A stretch of DNA of 64,000 bases from Pseudomonas sp. ATCC PTA-122608 (GTDB lineage Bacteria; Pseudomonadota; Gammaproteobacteria; Pseudomonadales; Pseudomonadaceae): NCBI RefSeq assembly GCF_001952855.1, contig NZ_LPNO01000004.1, forward strand, positions 51,234 through 115,233, in the 5' to 3' direction. Position 1 is the first letter of the stretch. Every line of letters starts with the position of its first letter. Shown piece after piece: positions 63,527 through 64,000 of this stretch. Below the pieces are notes generated by a model. The model saw only the letters and a program-made list of their open reading frames with translations. It searched no databases and was not told where the DNA came from. The position numbers and the translations under genes were made by a program.

Positions 63527-63545
63527 GCGTTTATGGGGTAGGGCG

Positions 63546-63890
63546 ATGACGAACGAGCAGCAAGCGCTTATTGATATGCCGATATGGATGGTGATCGTGC
63601 TGTCGCTGGTCGGCGGCATATCCGGCGAAGCATGGCGGGCCGACAAAGCGGGGGTAAGTGGCTGGTCCTTGATTCGCCGCTTGCTCCTTCGGTCCGGGGC
63701 CTGCGTGGTCTGCGGGCTTTCCACCATGATGTTGCTGCACGCTTCGGGCATGTCGGTCCTGGCGGCGGGGAGCATCGGATGTCTCACCGCGATGGCTGGT
63801 GCCGATGTCGCCATCGGGCTGTATGAACGCTGGGCCGCCAAGCGGTTGGGCGTGTGCGATGTGCCGCCCTCGGGTAGTGGTCAGGCTTGA
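63546..63890 (+). CDS. Phage holin (LydA-like)
   Basis: A 114-residue protein with three predicted membrane helices (about 13-29, 47-65 and 69-88): IWMVIVLSLVGGISGEAWRA, then GACVVCGLSTMMLL and LAAGSIGCLTAMAG. The size and topology fit a class I/II holin of the LydA-like group. GGGTAGGG precedes ATG 63546. It opens the lysis module, which continues past the window edge. Confidence 0.75.
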   Translation: MTNEQQALIDMPIWMVIVLSLVGGISGEAWRADKAGVSGWSLIRRLLLRSGACVVCGLSTMMLLHASGMSVLAAGSIGCLTAMAGADVAIGLYERWAAKRLGVCDVPPSGSGQA

Positions 63891-63991
63891 TGCGCTGGAG
63901 GCCACGTAATACGTGGCTTGTAGCGTAGTGCGTCAAAATGGTGCGCCGAAAAGTCGCCGGGGACCCTGGCAGCATTCGAGGGACACGGGGC

Positions 63992-64000
63992 ATGAAACCC
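63992..64000 (+). CDS. Possible start of the next phage gene (cut by window edge)
   Basis: ATG 63992 begins M-K-P, with GAGGGACACGGGG upstream. Only three codons are in the window, so neither coding nor product can be assessed. Confidence 0.2.

Larger units (their letters stand above)
63019..63545. other. Non-coding region with iteron-like repeats, possible phage replication origin
   Basis: A 527-bp region without a convincing gene (the ORF starting at ATG 63015 overlaps the previous stop, but its product is repeat-derived). It holds a cluster of CTGTCCTACTGTCC-related repeats (63043-63320), an AT-rich stretch (63198-63241) and a terminator (63502-63526). The layout suits a replication origin next to the primase gene. 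Confidence 0.5.

Overview
The window looks like a chromosome segment from a fluorescent Pseudomonas (P. fluorescens group). The evidence is GC-rich coding sequence throughout, Pseudomonas-type REP palindromes between genes, a close PvdQ homologue, a CcoG of the usual pseudomonad length, and the Pseudomonas arrangement of glycogen/trehalose genes. I see no rRNA, CRISPR array or insertion sequence. One tRNA (Cys) is present.

Left part (1-5.5 kb): the end of a Kelch-repeat protein, an SDR oxidoreductase, a MocR-type regulator, ccoG (cytochrome oxidase assembly), a DUF3203-like small protein, an MgtC-family membrane protein and a tiny proline-rich protein.

Alpha-glucan/trehalose supercluster (5.7-31 kb): two opposing blocks. 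The rightward block is glgE - treS/maltokinase fusion - glgB, which turns trehalose into maltose-1-phosphate and then branched glucan. The leftward block is glgA - treZ - malQ - treY - a small DUF2934-like gene - glgX, followed with almost no spacing by an acyl-CoA dehydrogenase-like gene, a PIG-L deacetylase, a NodS-like methyltransferase and a GT2 glycosyltransferase. A second PIG-L paralogue lies just beyond and has lost the presumed catalytic base (HPGDE instead of HPDDE). An autotransporter lies between the blocks. No glgC is present in the window. A good AlgU-type promoter match precedes glgE, consistent with osmotic or envelope stress control.

Middle (31-52 kb): D-2-hydroxyacid dehydrogenase, secreted alpha/beta hydrolase, YqaA-like protein, DUF411 metal-binding protein, SRPBCC protein, chemoreceptor, aldo/keto reductase with divergent LysR, an AraC regulator divergent from a CMD - acyl-CoA dehydrogenase - ABC importer operon, a 1105-residue toxin-like protein whose C-terminus resembles the ChaN/EreA/TraB/PMT-C2 fold, a lone Fur-like winged helix, and pvdQ with a plausible PvdS promoter.

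Right end (52.3-64 kb): a temperate prophage starts directly after tRNA-Cys and runs off the window. From the tRNA: integrase, leftward early genes (including PrtN-like and KilAC-like), an AT-rich KAP-family P-loop NTPase, CI-type S24 repressor, divergent Cro-like gene, CII-like regulator, C4 zinc-finger protein, toprim/VapE primase-helicase, a possible late regulator, a repeat-rich region that may be a replication origin, and a holin. The left control region and the CI/Cro region share a 17-bp operator motif, so the leftward promoter is probably repressed by this CI. The KAP gene sits where accessory (moron) exclusion or defence genes are often found, and is the best candidate for an uncharacterised system.
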